Below, one piece after another: positions 25,354 to 34,950 of a stretch of 64,000 nucleotides of DNA. The stretch lies in the NCBI GenBank assembly GCA_046316615.1, contig JBKDAN010000054.1, positions 1 through 64,000 of the forward strand, in the 5' to 3' direction. The notes beneath the pieces are model-generated. The model was not told the DNA's origin. It did no database searches and worked only from the letters and a program-made list of their open reading frames with translations. Within the stretch, counting starts at the first letter, position 1. The number at the start of each line of letters is the position of its first letter. A program made the translations under genes and the position numbers. This DNA is from BJHL01 sp040378885 (GTDB lineage Bacteria > Planctomycetota > Phycisphaerae > Phycisphaerales > UBA1924).

Positions 25354-25580
25354 GCCGCGAACGTCACTTCGGTGATGATCGCCGGTCCCGTCGATGGGAT
25401 GGGCTGCCCGCTCGCCGTCAAGTCTTCCACCACGAGTTCGATGGCTTCGCGGATGTTCACGAGACACTCTTCCACAGTCTCCCCTTGGCTGTAGCAACCA
25501 GGAAGAGTGGGGCACTGCACGAAGTAGCCGCCTTCAGGCTGAGGGATGAGAACGACGGGAAACGAGCGCGGTGTGCTCAT
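25350..25580 (-). CDS. hicB: HicB-family antitoxin, short form
   Basis: 76 residues, one RNase-H-like HicB domain: VVLIPQPEGGYFVQCPTLPG, CYSQGETVEECLVNIREAIE, and an Ile/Val-rich end. No helix-turn-helix or ribbon-helix-helix follows, so this form should neutralise HicA but may not itself repress the operon. First gene of the leftward pair. Confidence 0.88.
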   Translation of the reverse strand: MSTPRSFPVVLIPQPEGGYFVQCPTLPGCYSQGETVEECLVNIREAIELVVEDLTASGQPIPSTGPAIITEVTFAA

Positions 25581-25610
25581 GCACGATTGTAGTGACCGCT
25601 GCCCCGCACG

Positions 25611-27551
25611 TCACCCGCGTTTATTCTCCAGCTCATTCCACCGCTCATACAGCGCCGCGACCTTTGCGTGGGCATCGCCGCTGCGCGTGCACACATCCTG
25701 AAATCGACGCGTATCGGCCATCACCTGCGGATCAGCCATCTGTGCATCGAGTTCGCGAGCAAGCGACTCAGCCTCCTCAATCGCTTTCTCCATGTTCGCC
25801 AGTTCCTGCTGCTCCTTGTAGCTGAGCTTGACTTTCTTCGCAGCTGCGGGCGTCGGAGCCGCGGCGGTCACCATCGCGGCTGCTTCTGCGCTCTTGGCGT
25901 TGCTCGCGCGAGCCGCTCCCCGTGCGGCGAGTTCATTCTCGCGCTGCTGGGCCTCATGCCAGCGTTCCCACTGCTCGTAGTCTGCAAACGCCCGAGCGCC
26001 GCCGGCGCCATCGAGAGCGATGAGCAGCGACGACAACCGCGCCAGCATCGCCCGGTCGTGCGTCACCAGTACCACCGCGCCGGGGAACTCTTCGAGGCTC
26101 TCCTCCAGCACTTCAAGCGAAGGAATATCCAGATCGTTTGTCGGTTCGTCCAGAATCAGCACATCCGCAGGCTCGAGCATCAACCGCGCGATGTGCACGC
26201 GGGCTTGTTCGCCGCCGCTGAGCGCTCGCAGGGGCTGCTTGAGCTGCTCGGGGGTGAACAAGAATCGCTTCGCCCACGAGTTGATGTGAATCGTGCGATC
26301 GTTGTAGATAACCGCGTCACTGTGTGGACTGAGCGCGTCCCGCAGCGAGATACCAGGATCAAACTCCGTCCGATGCTGGCTGAACAGCACCACGCGCAGC
26401 TTCTCGGCGTGCTGCACCGTGCCCACCGGCGGCGCACTGGGCGGCAGGTTCGCGTCTTTCGCATCGCGAACAGCCCTCTCCGTCGGCGCATCAGGCTCCA
26501 GTTGCTTCATCAGCACGCGAATCAGCGTTGTCTTGCCGCTGCCGTTGGGCCCAAGCAGGCCCAGCACGCTCTTGGGTGCCAGCACGATGTCCAGATCGGT
26601 AAACAGCCGCTTGTCGCCCAGCGACTTTGTAATCGCCCGTGCCTGTAGCAGCTTTTGTGTCTGCCGCCCTGTTGCGCCAAACTCAATTGCCGCGGCTTTC
26701 TGTGGTGCGTTGCGATTGCGCAGCTCCGCAAGCTCATCCATGCGCTCGTAGCTGGCCTCGATGCGGCTCTTGCTCTTGGTGCGGCGGGCCTGAGCGCCGC
26801 GGCCCAGCCACCGCAAGTCTTCGCGCACTTGGTTGGCGAGGCTTTGCTCCTGCGCCGCCTGCCCATCCAGAAACTCCTGCTTGCGCCGCAGGAATTCGCT
26901 GTAGTTTCCCGCGACGCTGAAAGTGCCTTGCGGGTAGGCTCGGCTCAGCTCCACGATGCGGGTGGCAACGTTCTCCAGAAAGTCACGGTCGTGCGTCACG
27001 ATGATGCTGGCGATCTGCGTCTGGCGCAGCATCTCTTCCAGCCACTCAATTCCCTCAACGTCCAAGTGGTTGGTCGGCTCGTCAAGCAGCAGCGCGTCGG
27101 GTTCCTTCGCCAGTTCGCGTGCAATCGCCAAACGCTTGCGCCATCCGCCCGAAAGCGTGCTCGCGATCTGCTCATGCTGCGTGAATCCCATGCGGTCCAG
27201 CGTCATCGTCGCCGCCAGCTCTGCCTCATGATCATCATGCAGGGCCGGTGCCTGCCCACGTTGCATCGCATCGCGCAGTCCTGCCAGCACCACGCCGTGC
27301 ACCGTGAGTTCCGGCGGAAACTCATCCTTCTGCGCCACATACGCGATGCGTGCGCCGCGGGTGGCGGTGACGACGCCGCTGTCGGCGTGCTCGATCCCTG
27401 CCAGCAGTTTGAGCAAGGTGCTCTTGCCGCTGCCGTTGGGACCGATCAGCGCGAGCCGCTCGCGAGCGTCGAGGCTGAGAGCGACGCCGCGAAAGAGCGT
27501 GCGCGTACCGAACGACTTGGCCAATTCGCGAGCGACAAGAAGAGGAGGCAT
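25611..27551 (-). CDS. ABC-F family ATPase (Uup-like)
   Basis: 646 residues with two ATP-binding domains and no membrane segments. NBD1: GPNGSGKSTLLKLLAG near 35, signature LSGGWRKRLAIA near 131, LLLDEPTNHLD. NBD2: GPNGSGKTTLIRVLMK near 335, signature LSGGEQARVHIA, LILDEPTNDLD. A Lys/Arg-rich interdomain linker (RRTKSKSRIEASYERM) and a C-terminal coiled coil (LSYKEQQELANMEKAIEEAE) match Uup/EttA-type proteins, which act on ribosomes or DNA. A roughly 20-residue Pro/Ala-rich insert (LPPSAPPVGTVQHAEKLR region) lies in NBD2. Confidence 0.9.
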   Translation of the reverse strand: MPPLLVARELAKSFGTRTLFRGVALSLDARERLALIGPNGSGKSTLLKLLAGIEHADSGVVTATRGARIAYVAQKDEFPPELTVHGVVLAGLRDAMQRGQAPALHDDHEAELAATMTLDRMGFTQHEQIASTLSGGWRKRLAIARELAKEPDALLLDEPTNHLDVEGIEWLEEMLRQTQIASIIVTHDRDFLENVATRIVELSRAYPQGTFSVAGNYSEFLRRKQEFLDGQAAQEQSLANQVREDLRWLGRGAQARRTKSKSRIEASYERMDELAELRNRNAPQKAAAIEFGATGRQTQKLLQARAITKSLGDKRLFTDLDIVLAPKSVLGLLGPNGSGKTTLIRVLMKQLEPDAPTERAVRDAKDANLPPSAPPVGTVQHAEKLRVVLFSQHRTEFDPGISLRDALSPHSDAVIYNDRTIHINSWAKRFLFTPEQLKQPLRALSGGEQARVHIARLMLEPADVLILDEPTNDLDIPSLEVLEESLEEFPGAVVLVTHDRAMLARLSSLLIALDGAGGARAFADYEQWERWHEAQQRENELAARGAARASNAKSAEAAAMVTAAAPTPAAAKKVKLSYKEQQELANMEKAIEEAESLARELDAQMADPQVMADTRRFQDVCTRSGDAHAKVAALYERWNELENKRG

Positions 27552-27592
27552 TGCTCAAACGTATGCGTGAAAACGCTGAAATCCGTGCGAAC

Positions 27593-29827
27593 TCAGCACC
27601 CCTCGCCCGAGAAGACTGCCAGAAACCGCATCACATCGTCTTCGCTCGGGTACACGCCGTCGTTGTTGAAATCAATCGAGTCGCAGTTGCCGCTGCTGCA
27701 AGGCCCGCCCGCAAGCACATTGAAGAAGTCAATCACATCCTGGTCGCTGGGCGACACCAGATCGTTATTGAAATCAATGTCATTGCACGTCACATCGCGC
27801 ACGCTGCCCGTCGTGACCAGCGCAAAGCCCTGCGGCCCCATTGGCACGTTGCTCGCCACCACGCTCACCGCCCAGCGGCCAGTCACCGGCGTCGGCAGGT
27901 TGATCTGCTCCACCAGATTGCGCGCATCTGCCACGCCACCCGCGACAGAGAATCGCACAGTGAAGTTGTTGCCCAGATACGTGATGCCGGTCGGGCTCGT
28001 CACGACGAGGTCAAGATCGTTCACGATCGCGACTGACGAAAACAGTTCTGCCGCCTGATCCGTCCACGTCAGCGTGACTTTCAGCGGCTGCGTGCTGTCC
28101 GTCACGTCCACGAAGTACGTGAGCCCCTCAAAGTTCTCCAGCGCACGCGGATCACTGTTGCGAATGTCGCGCAGCACAAGCCGCCGCGTGTCTGTCGGCG
28201 TGTTGAACCACAGTGCGTTGTCGATCAGAACGCGTCCCCAGCCTTCCGTCATGTTGGGCCAGTTCTGCACTGCTGTCATGTCCGCCGCACCATTCAGCAG
28301 TGTGGCACGCACCAGAGCCGCACTGGGAATGAACCCATTGCCAGCCGTCGCGATGCCCGTTGGAAAGTACCCGTCGGTGAAGTACTGCCGCACCAGCGCC
28401 GCGCTGCCTGTTGCGCTTGGCGCTGCAAAGCTCGCGCCGTTCGGGAAGGTCACGACGCCGCAGTTCTCGCCATCGGTCGGCAGCGCAGCCGATGTGATAC
28501 CGCAGCCCGGCGTCATCAAGTCAGGCTTGCGCCGTCCATCTGCCGTCGGCCCCACGCCACCCACGCACGATGCGTCCTGCGTCGGATAGTTCCGGCTACC
28601 AGCAATGCCCAGAATGTTCTTCGCATTCTCGGGGTTGCGCACCGTGTTTTCATTACTCACGCTGAAGACAACCGTGTGTTCTTCATGGTCGCGCACAAAG
28701 CGGTCGACCGCACGCGTCGTCGTGTCGTACGCCGTGGTCGAGTCGTTGCCCCAACTGTTGTTGTGCAGAAACGCGCCCTGCGTGCGATGCAGATCCAGCG
28801 CGTCATACACAAACTGCTCGCCAAACGCCGGAATACCGCCAAACACCAGCTTCGCGCCATACGCCACGCCGCGTCGATCGCTCGCATCGCCGCTGTCGCC
28901 CAGCGCCGTCACCGTCACGTGCATGCCGTGCGGAAAGATCAGGTTGGGCGGCGCGTTGTACGCCAGCACCTTGCGATGCGTGGGCCCCACGGGGTTGCTG
29001 TCTGCCAGCGAGCAGTGGGAGAGGTCCAGCGGATCATCAATCACGCCCAGAATCTGTCCCACACCTGTAATACCACGCGCGTAGATGCTCTCCACATTCA
29101 CCTGGTTGCTTTGCAGCACCCAGCGCGTCAGCGTGTTGCTTCGCACCGCCAGGTCGGCCGCAGGCTCAGCCATCTGCAGGCCGGGCAGTGCGCGCAGTGC
29201 ATCCATGCTCGCAAACGGCACGACAGCATCCAGCACGCGTTGCTCACCCAGCACGCTCGTGTTCACATGCCGTGCCCCAGCGATCTTGTTCAGCGCGTCG
29301 ATTGCTGGCGGCGCCGCGGCGCCGGGCATCAGCGCCAGCGTCACCCACGCATCACCCTGCTTCGCATCCGCGCGGCGCTCTTCATGCCGCCATGCCGTTA
29401 ACGCCGGGTCTTGCAACAACTCCGGCGCAATCTTCCACGCATCATCGAACCGGTATACGTTCGCCACCAGCCCCGCGTCCCGCGCGGCTTGCACCGTCCA
29501 CTCAGGCAGCGAAGCCAGATACGCATCACGCGGCAGATACCCATGCAGCGTCACACCGGCCGCCGTCAGATCCGCCCGCACAAACCGCGTCATGGGTCCC
29601 GTCAGCGTGATGACCACCGGCTCACGCGGCAGGCGCGTGTCGCCCGCCGCTTGCATCAAGTCTGTCAGCCCCGCCCGCTCCACGCCGCCCGTCCGCAAGT
29701 GCAGCACGCCCGCACGCGGCGGCGATACATCCTCCGCCGGCGCGACAACATCGCCATGCGCCGCGCCCGCACACAGCAGCAACGCAGCAGCACTCTGACG
29801 ACCAAGCGGTTGACGCGCGATACGCAT
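27593..29827 (-). CDS. Secreted subtilisin-like (S8) protease with two C-terminal GC-type dockerin tags
   Basis: 744 residues. A signal peptide, then a large prodomain-like region (to about 240), then the S8 domain. Likely catalytic residues: Asp in LGVIDDPLDL (about 260), His in PHGMHVTVTALG (about 300) and Ser in NGASFAAPSATGSAALV (about 463). The Asp and His motifs deviate from the standard VIDTG and HGTHVAG. A beta-sandwich domain (LKVTLTWTDQAA) follows. The end carries two dockerin-like repeats (IDFNNDLVSPSDQDVIDFF and IDFNNDGVYPSEDDVMRF) and finishes in Gly-Glu-Gly-Cys. The tag is shared with the proteins at 35759 and 55210. It probably degrades protein at or outside the surface. Confidence 0.85.
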   Translation of the reverse strand: MRIARQPLGRQSAAALLLCAGAAHGDVVAPAEDVSPPRAGVLHLRTGGVERAGLTDLMQAAGDTRLPREPVVITLTGPMTRFVRADLTAAGVTLHGYLPRDAYLASLPEWTVQAARDAGLVANVYRFDDAWKIAPELLQDPALTAWRHEERRADAKQGDAWVTLALMPGAAAPPAIDALNKIAGARHVNTSVLGEQRVLDAVVPFASMDALRALPGLQMAEPAADLAVRSNTLTRWVLQSNQVNVESIYARGITGVGQILGVIDDPLDLSHCSLADSNPVGPTHRKVLAYNAPPNLIFPHGMHVTVTALGDSGDASDRRGVAYGAKLVFGGIPAFGEQFVYDALDLHRTQGAFLHNNSWGNDSTTAYDTTTRAVDRFVRDHEEHTVVFSVSNENTVRNPENAKNILGIAGSRNYPTQDASCVGGVGPTADGRRKPDLMTPGCGITSAALPTDGENCGVVTFPNGASFAAPSATGSAALVRQYFTDGYFPTGIATAGNGFIPSAALVRATLLNGAADMTAVQNWPNMTEGWGRVLIDNALWFNTPTDTRRLVLRDIRNSDPRALENFEGLTYFVDVTDSTQPLKVTLTWTDQAAELFSSVAIVNDLDLVVTSPTGITYLGNNFTVRFSVAGGVADARNLVEQINLPTPVTGRWAVSVVASNVPMGPQGFALVTTGSVRDVTCNDIDFNNDLVSPSDQDVIDFFNVLAGGPCSSGNCDSIDFNNDGVYPSEDDVMRFLAVFSGEGC

Positions 29828-29982
29828 GGGTGATTCCTGGCGGGCGACCTTTGCCCAGAAACAACACTATCGACCCGCCGCGAACGCGACTGGCCGAGAA
29901 CCCGCCGACCCATGCATCTATACGAATCCGCCCGCCGTCAGTTCCTCCCCCAAGGCCCGAGAAAGCCCCGTCCCCCGGCCTT

Positions 29983-30540
29983 TCACACCTGCGGCCGGGC
30001 ATGCCCCATCCGCTGGTTGAACGCCGCCGATGTCCCCTTGGCAATCGTGATGGTCTTCCACTGCCCGCTGCCCACCACCGTCCGCGCGCACCACACCAGT
30101 TGTCCCGTGTGATACCCAGCATGCGCCAGCGATCGCGTCAAAGCCCGCATCACGGTGTGCGGCTGACTGCGAATCGTCACCACGCGATGCAGATCTTCAT
30201 CTTGCAATAAGGCAATCGCTCCCAGCACGCACGTCCAGCCCGCAGCCCACGTTGCAAGTATCGCGTCGCGCCCCGCCTCGCCCTCAGGAAAGTCATCGAC
30301 AAACTCGGCATCGCGATTCCGCCACGGCTTCTCACCATCGCTGGTCAGAAAGTCAGTGAAGCGCGACCGGAAGTTCCCCGACATGTGCTTTACAAGGATC
30401 GCCGCGGAGTTGGTCTCGCGATCAAGACCCATTCGCAGGTGCGCAGCGTTCATCTGCGCAAGGGCCTTGTCGCCCAGCGCACGCACCGCTGTAAACTCCG
30501 CTTCGATATCAGCGATGATGACGCGATCTGTTTCAGCCAC
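29983..30540 (-). CDS. DUF1572 protein, DinB superfamily
   Basis: 185 residues, a four-helix bundle of the DinB/YfiT type. ILVKHMSGNFRSRFTDFLTS, followed by DGEKPWRNRDAEF, is the DUF1572 hallmark, and the second metal-type His motif is HAGYHTGQLVW. DinB-like proteins bind a metal through three His and several act as thiol-dependent transferases, but the activity here is unknown. It lies 22 bases upstream of the fabF stop on the same strand, downstream of nothing obviously related. Confidence 0.85.
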   Translation of the reverse strand: MAETDRVIIADIEAEFTAVRALGDKALAQMNAAHLRMGLDRETNSAAILVKHMSGNFRSRFTDFLTSDGEKPWRNRDAEFVDDFPEGEAGRDAILATWAAGWTCVLGAIALLQDEDLHRVVTIRSQPHTVMRALTRSLAHAGYHTGQLVWCARTVVGSGQWKTITIAKGTSAAFNQRMGHARPQV

Positions 30541-30562
30541 GCGTCAGTCCCCGCGAAAGAAC

Positions 30563-31864
30563 TTACTCGTACCGCGCCACAATCAGCGTCACGTTGTGCC
30601 CGCCGAAGCCGAATGTGTTGTTCATGGCGTACTTGGTCTTGCGTTCCCGCGCGTGGTGAGGCACCAGATCAAGATCAAACGGTGTCACGTTGCCCTGCGC
30701 GTCCTTCGTGCCCGGGTTGTCCAGGTTGATGGTCGGCGCAATCACGCCGTCGCGCACCGCGTGAATGCATGCCACGCTCTCAAGCGCGCCGCTTGCGCCA
30801 AGGCAGTGCCCGTGCATGCTCTTGGTGCTGCTCATCAGCAGGTGGCCCTTGCTGCTCTTGCGAGCATGATCGCCAAACACCTTCAGCACCGCCGCACACT
30901 CCGCCTGGTCACCCAGTGGCGTGCTCGTGCCGTGGCTGTTGATGTAATCAATCTGGTTGGGATTGAGGCGAGCGTCGGCCATCGCCATCTTCATGCTGTT
31001 GCTGGCGCCCAGGCCGCCTTCGTCCGGAGCCGTGATGTGATACGCATCGCACGAATTGCCGAAGCCTACAAGCTCTGCGTAAATCATGGCACCGCGCTTC
31101 TTCGCGTGCTCTTCGGTTTCGAGCACCAGCATCGCCGCGCCTTCGCTCAGCACAAAGCCGTCGCGATCCACGTCAAACGGCCGGCTCGCCTTCGTCGGCG
31201 CATCGTTGCGGCTCGACAGCGCCTTCATGGTCATGAACGCGCCCAGACACAAAGGCGTACACGCGGCTTCGGCGCCGCCCGCAATCATCACGTCCGCCAG
31301 CCCGCGACGCAGGTAACCCATCGCATCGCCGATCGCATGCCCGCTGCTGGCACACGCCGTCGCGTGGCAGCTCGCCGGACCCTGCAACCCGTAACGAATG
31401 GAAATGTTCCCCGTCGCCGCATTCGCCATCAGCTTGGGAACCGTGAAGGGATTGATGCGATCCGGACCCTTGCCCAGCAGCGTGGTGACACCTTCTTCAA
31501 TCGTCTTGATGCCGCCGATGCCTGAGCCGACCACGACGCCGCAGCGGTCGTGGGCTTCCTTACTGAAGTCAACACCCGCTTGATTGACCGCTTCGACCGC
31601 GGCTCCCATCGCCAGTTGCGTGCAGCGGTCCATGCGCTTGGCTTCGCGCACTTCGATGACCGAGACGGGGTCCCACTTCTTGACCTGACCGCCGATCTTG
31701 ACGGACCACTTGCCTTCGTACTGCGCGAAGTCATCACCTTCGATCGCGGTGATGCCCGAGCGACCTTCGCGCATCGCCGCCCACGTATCGCGGGCGTTAT
31801 GTCCGAGGTTGCTCAGGGCGCCGAATCCAGTGATGACGACGCGATGCTCGCCGGGGCGTGTCAT
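30563..31864 (-). CDS. fabF: 3-oxoacyl-ACP synthase II
   Basis: 433 residues, a condensing enzyme of fatty acid elongation. Catalytic triad: Cys in TACASSGHAIGDAMG (about 171), His in NSHGTSTPLGDQAE (about 311), His in SMHGHCLGASGALE (about 349). GFGGHN near the C-terminus is the usual closing motif. GGAGG 9 bases upstream of the ATG. It is not next to acpP or fabG here. It could also belong to a specialised lipid pathway, but all motifs are those of a housekeeping KAS II. Confidence 0.94.
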   Translation of the reverse strand: MTRPGEHRVVITGFGALSNLGHNARDTWAAMREGRSGITAIEGDDFAQYEGKWSVKIGGQVKKWDPVSVIEVREAKRMDRCTQLAMGAAVEAVNQAGVDFSKEAHDRCGVVVGSGIGGIKTIEEGVTTLLGKGPDRINPFTVPKLMANAATGNISIRYGLQGPASCHATACASSGHAIGDAMGYLRRGLADVMIAGGAEAACTPLCLGAFMTMKALSSRNDAPTKASRPFDVDRDGFVLSEGAAMLVLETEEHAKKRGAMIYAELVGFGNSCDAYHITAPDEGGLGASNSMKMAMADARLNPNQIDYINSHGTSTPLGDQAECAAVLKVFGDHARKSSKGHLLMSSTKSMHGHCLGASGALESVACIHAVRDGVIAPTINLDNPGTKDAQGNVTPFDLDLVPHHARERKTKYAMNNTFGFGGHNVTLIVARYE

Positions 31865-32156
31865 AAGTGCGAAAACCTCCAGTGGGTGAGAAAGATAGGA
31901 GGCTCACCGCTACACGGCCCCGCCAAGCCCGAACAGAGCCCGTTTCTCCTATCGAATCATGGCGACTCACCCAGTCGTCCCCCGGGACTTCGCGCAAAGT
32001 TCGCCAACAACTCCGGTGCTGTGCCTCATCCTCGCCCGCATCGTGTCAAGGAATGATGGATTTTCGTGCTGTGCCGCTTATGCCGCCCTCCGTTGTCGTC
32101 GATCTGCTCTTCACCGGACCTTGCTCGGTCCGCCAACACACACGGAGATCAGCACC

Positions 32157-33443
32157 ATGTCATCGCACAGCCAGCGCACTTTCTCGCAGCACCCCATCGT
32201 CGATCGCTTCGTGCGCGGCGCCATGGTCGCTGCTGGTGTCCTCATCATGTTCCTCGCAGCAAGCAGCGTCGGCGGCTGCGGCGCTGGCAACGGCAAGTAC
32301 ACCAGCGAACGCAAGAATCTCGCCAAGGCCCGCATCGATGGCCTCAAGAGCCAGAACGAGCACCAGATGGGTCTGCAGTCGCTGGTTGCCGGCAACCTCG
32401 AAAAGGCCGAAAAGCACGCCGATCGCGCCATCACCCTCGCTGACACCGTCGCACGCAACTGGGTGCTCAAGGGCCGCATCAAGCTCGAGCAGAGCGATCT
32501 TCAGCAAGCCGAACTCGCCTTCATGAAGGCCGCCGAACTCGATCCCAAGGATGTCGACGCGATCTACTACCAGGGCCTGCTCGCCGAGCGCGTCCTGCAG
32601 CGCGACGAAGCCCTCAAGTTCTACACCCAAGCTGCTGAGATGGACGTGCAGAACCCGCAGTATGTCCTCGCTGCTGCCGAAGTCATGATCGACCTCGGTC
32701 AGATTAACGAAGCCGAGCAGTACCTGCTGGGCAAGCAGACCACCTTCCGCCACACCACTGGCATCCAGCAGACGCTGGGCCACATCGCGATGCTGAAGAA
32801 CGACTACGCCAGCGCGGAGAAGTACTTCAGCGAAGCTCGCCTCCTCGCTCCCAACGAAAGCGACGTGCTGGAAGACCTCGCCCGCGCTCAGTACCTCAAC
32901 AGCAACTGGGCCGAAGCCGAAAGCAGCCTCAGTCGCCTGACCAAGAGGATTGAGAACAAGGAGCGCAGCGACCTGGCGTACATGCAGAGCAAGTGCCTCA
33001 TGAACATGGATCGCAACGCCGAGGCTCGTGACATTCTGGTCGAACTCACCAAGACCGACTGGGGCAAGAACAACCCCGAAGCGTGGATCAGCCTGGGCCA
33101 GGCCGCCTTCTCCCTGCGAGACACCGCCCGCCTCCGCCTCAGCTTCGCCCGCACCATCGCCATCGCGCCCGACCGCCACGAGGGCTACGTCCTCAAGGGC
33201 CTGCACCTCCAGCGCATGGGCGACCTCGACGGCGCGGAGCGCGAGTTCCGCAAGGCCGTGGAGCGCCAGGCCAGCGCCGAGAACCACATCCTCCTTGGCA
33301 TGGCTCAGGCCCGCAACAACAAGACCGACAAAGCCCGCGAGAACTTCAACGCGGCCTTGCAGCTCGACCCCAGCAATCAACTCGCCACCGCTCTGATCGC
33401 GCAGCCCGACAAGGCCGCGCAGCTCGCCGGTGTGTCAGAGTAA
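32157..33443 (+). CDS. TPR-repeat lipoprotein
   Basis: 428 residues. The N-terminal hydrophobic segment ends in a lipobox (AASSVGGC), so it should be lipid-anchored after a long, basic n-region. The rest is at least eight TPR-like helix pairs; clear units are ADRAITLADTVARNWVLKGR, FMKAAELDPKDVDAIYYQGL and FNAALQLDPSNQLATALIA. GGAGATC precedes ATG 32157; the open frame upstream has no TPR or signal character. A scaffold for an envelope complex (for example secretion or pilus assembly) is plausible but not shown by context. Confidence 0.85.
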   Translation: MSSHSQRTFSQHPIVDRFVRGAMVAAGVLIMFLAASSVGGCGAGNGKYTSERKNLAKARIDGLKSQNEHQMGLQSLVAGNLEKAEKHADRAITLADTVARNWVLKGRIKLEQSDLQQAELAFMKAAELDPKDVDAIYYQGLLAERVLQRDEALKFYTQAAEMDVQNPQYVLAAAEVMIDLGQINEAEQYLLGKQTTFRHTTGIQQTLGHIAMLKNDYASAEKYFSEARLLAPNESDVLEDLARAQYLNSNWAEAESSLSRLTKRIENKERSDLAYMQSKCLMNMDRNAEARDILVELTKTDWGKNNPEAWISLGQAAFSLRDTARLRLSFARTIAIAPDRHEGYVLKGLHLQRMGDLDGAEREFRKAVERQASAENHILLGMAQARNNKTDKARENFNAALQLDPSNQLATALIAQPDKAAQLAGVSE

Positions 33444-33598
33444 ATCAAGTCACAGAACTCGGTCTGCCCATTCGAGAAGTCCGGTACCAGAGTTGAGCGT
33501 GGTCCATCACGCACCCAAATGCTGAGCGTCACATCGAGCGGGATACTCGATCGCGCAATAGAGCAAGCAGTACCTCCAGCAACTCCGAAACGATCGGC

Positions 33599-33640
33599 AA
33601 GCCCCGGCGGCAGTGTGTGGCCGCGGGGCTTGTCGCGTTT
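33599..33640 (+). terminator. Probable terminator after the TPR lipoprotein gene
   Basis: AAGCCCC (33599-33605) pairs with GGGGCTT (33625-33631), extended inside by GCGG / CCGC, and is followed by GTCGCGTTTT. It lies about 155 bases after the TPR stop. Confidence 0.55.
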
Positions 33641-33682
33641 TGCCCCCGCTTTCACGCTGCAAACCCCAACCTATGCTGCATC

Positions 33683-34741
33683 ATGGCCCACAGCAGTCCG
33701 CTCACGAATTCCTCGCTCGAAACGATCGCGCGCGACCTGCGTTCGGCTCAGCGCGTGCTCATCCTCACGCACGCCAAGCCCGATGGCGACGCTGTCGGCT
33801 CCACGCTGGCTGTCGCCCGCACCCTCAACACCATCAAGCCCGGCTGCACCATGTGCTGGTACTTCGGCCCCAACCCCATGTGGCTGCGCGACATCTCCGG
33901 CCCCACTGCCCTCCAGCTCTTCGAGCCGCCCACGCAGGCTCCCAGCATGGCCGACTTTGATCGCATCCTCGTCACCGACACCACCAGCCTCAAGCAGGTC
34001 GAGCCCATGGTCGCCTCGCTTCGAGATGCCCGCGACCGCGTCAGCGTCGTCGATCACCATGTGCAGGGCGACGAAGCTGTCGCCGCCCAGCGCTACGTCG
34101 ATGTCTCTGCCGCTGCCGTCTGCCAGCCCGTCGCCAAACTCTGCTCGCTCATTCTCGGCTGCGAAATCGCCAAACTCCCGCCGCAAGTCGCCGAAGCCTG
34201 CTATTTGGGCCTCGCCACCGACACCGGCTGGTTCCGCCACAGCAACGTCAACCGCTCCGTCATGGCCCTCGCTGGCGAACTGCTCGATGCCGGCGCCAAC
34301 CACGTGCGCCTCTACACCACCATCGAGCAGCGCGAAACCCCCGGCCGTCTGCGGCTGATCGGCAAAGCCCTTGCGACCATCGACCTGCGCCTGCAGGATC
34401 GCCTCGCTTTCCTCCACCTCACGCTCGATGACATGCGTGCCGCCGGCGCAATGCCGGGTGAAACAGGCGGCCTGACCGACTTCACGCAGACCCTCGCCAC
34501 CACGGTTGTCAGCGCGCTCATCACCGAAGTTCCCAGCGAACATCGCACAGGCGACACCTCGCGCCCGCTCGTCAAGATCAGCCTGCGCAGCAAGAGCGAA
34601 CCTGTGGGCGTCGATGTCAACCGCGTCGCCCAGTCCATGGGCGGAGGCGGCCACGTTCGCGCCGCCGGAGCCAAGCTGCACGGCACCATCGACGACGCCA
34701 AGCGCGAGATCGAGCGCCTCGTCAGCGAACAGCTTTCGTGA
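33683..34741 (+). CDS. DHH-DHHA1 phosphoesterase (NrnA-like nanoRNase/pAp phosphatase)
   Basis: 352 residues. DHH domain: LILTHAKPDGDAVGSTLAVA (motif I), ILVTDTTSLKQ (motif II), VVDHHVQGDEAV (the DHH motif), and LATDTGWFRHSNVN (motif IV). The C-terminal DHHA1 domain ends in the RNA-binding GGGGHVRAAGAKLHG. NrnA enzymes degrade short oligoribonucleotides and pAp using manganese. The ATG at 33683 is the best start; the preceding open frame has no domain. A terminator-like hairpin follows, convergent with the next gene. Confidence 0.9.
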   Translation: MAHSSPLTNSSLETIARDLRSAQRVLILTHAKPDGDAVGSTLAVARTLNTIKPGCTMCWYFGPNPMWLRDISGPTALQLFEPPTQAPSMADFDRILVTDTTSLKQVEPMVASLRDARDRVSVVDHHVQGDEAVAAQRYVDVSAAAVCQPVAKLCSLILGCEIAKLPPQVAEACYLGLATDTGWFRHSNVNRSVMALAGELLDAGANHVRLYTTIEQRETPGRLRLIGKALATIDLRLQDRLAFLHLTLDDMRAAGAMPGETGGLTDFTQTLATTVVSALITEVPSEHRTGDTSRPLVKISLRSKSEPVGVDVNRVAQSMGGGGHVRAAGAKLHGTIDDAKREIERLVSEQLS

Positions 34742-34749
34742 TTCGCACA

Positions 34750-34794
34750 AACCCAAAAACAAAGCACCCCGCTCGGCTCTCACAAGCGGGGTGC
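34750..34794 (-). terminator. Terminator of the leftward gene at 34951
   Basis: GCACCCCGCT / AGCGGGGTGC (34764-34773, 34785-34794), read on the minus strand, is followed by TTTGTTTTTGGGTTT. The stem could also stop the convergent DHH gene, but it has no T-run in that direction. Confidence 0.8.
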
Positions 34795-34950
34795 AGCCCC
34801 TCACGCGGAGGTACCACGCGATGGGGTCATGATGCTCATCACAACGCTCCACATGCTTGCGCACGGGATCGTCGCGCGTCGTGATGAGTTCGGTCGCCGT
34901 GTTCTACCCAGACACAGCGACCAAGTTCGTAGACACGATCCGTCTGGCGC

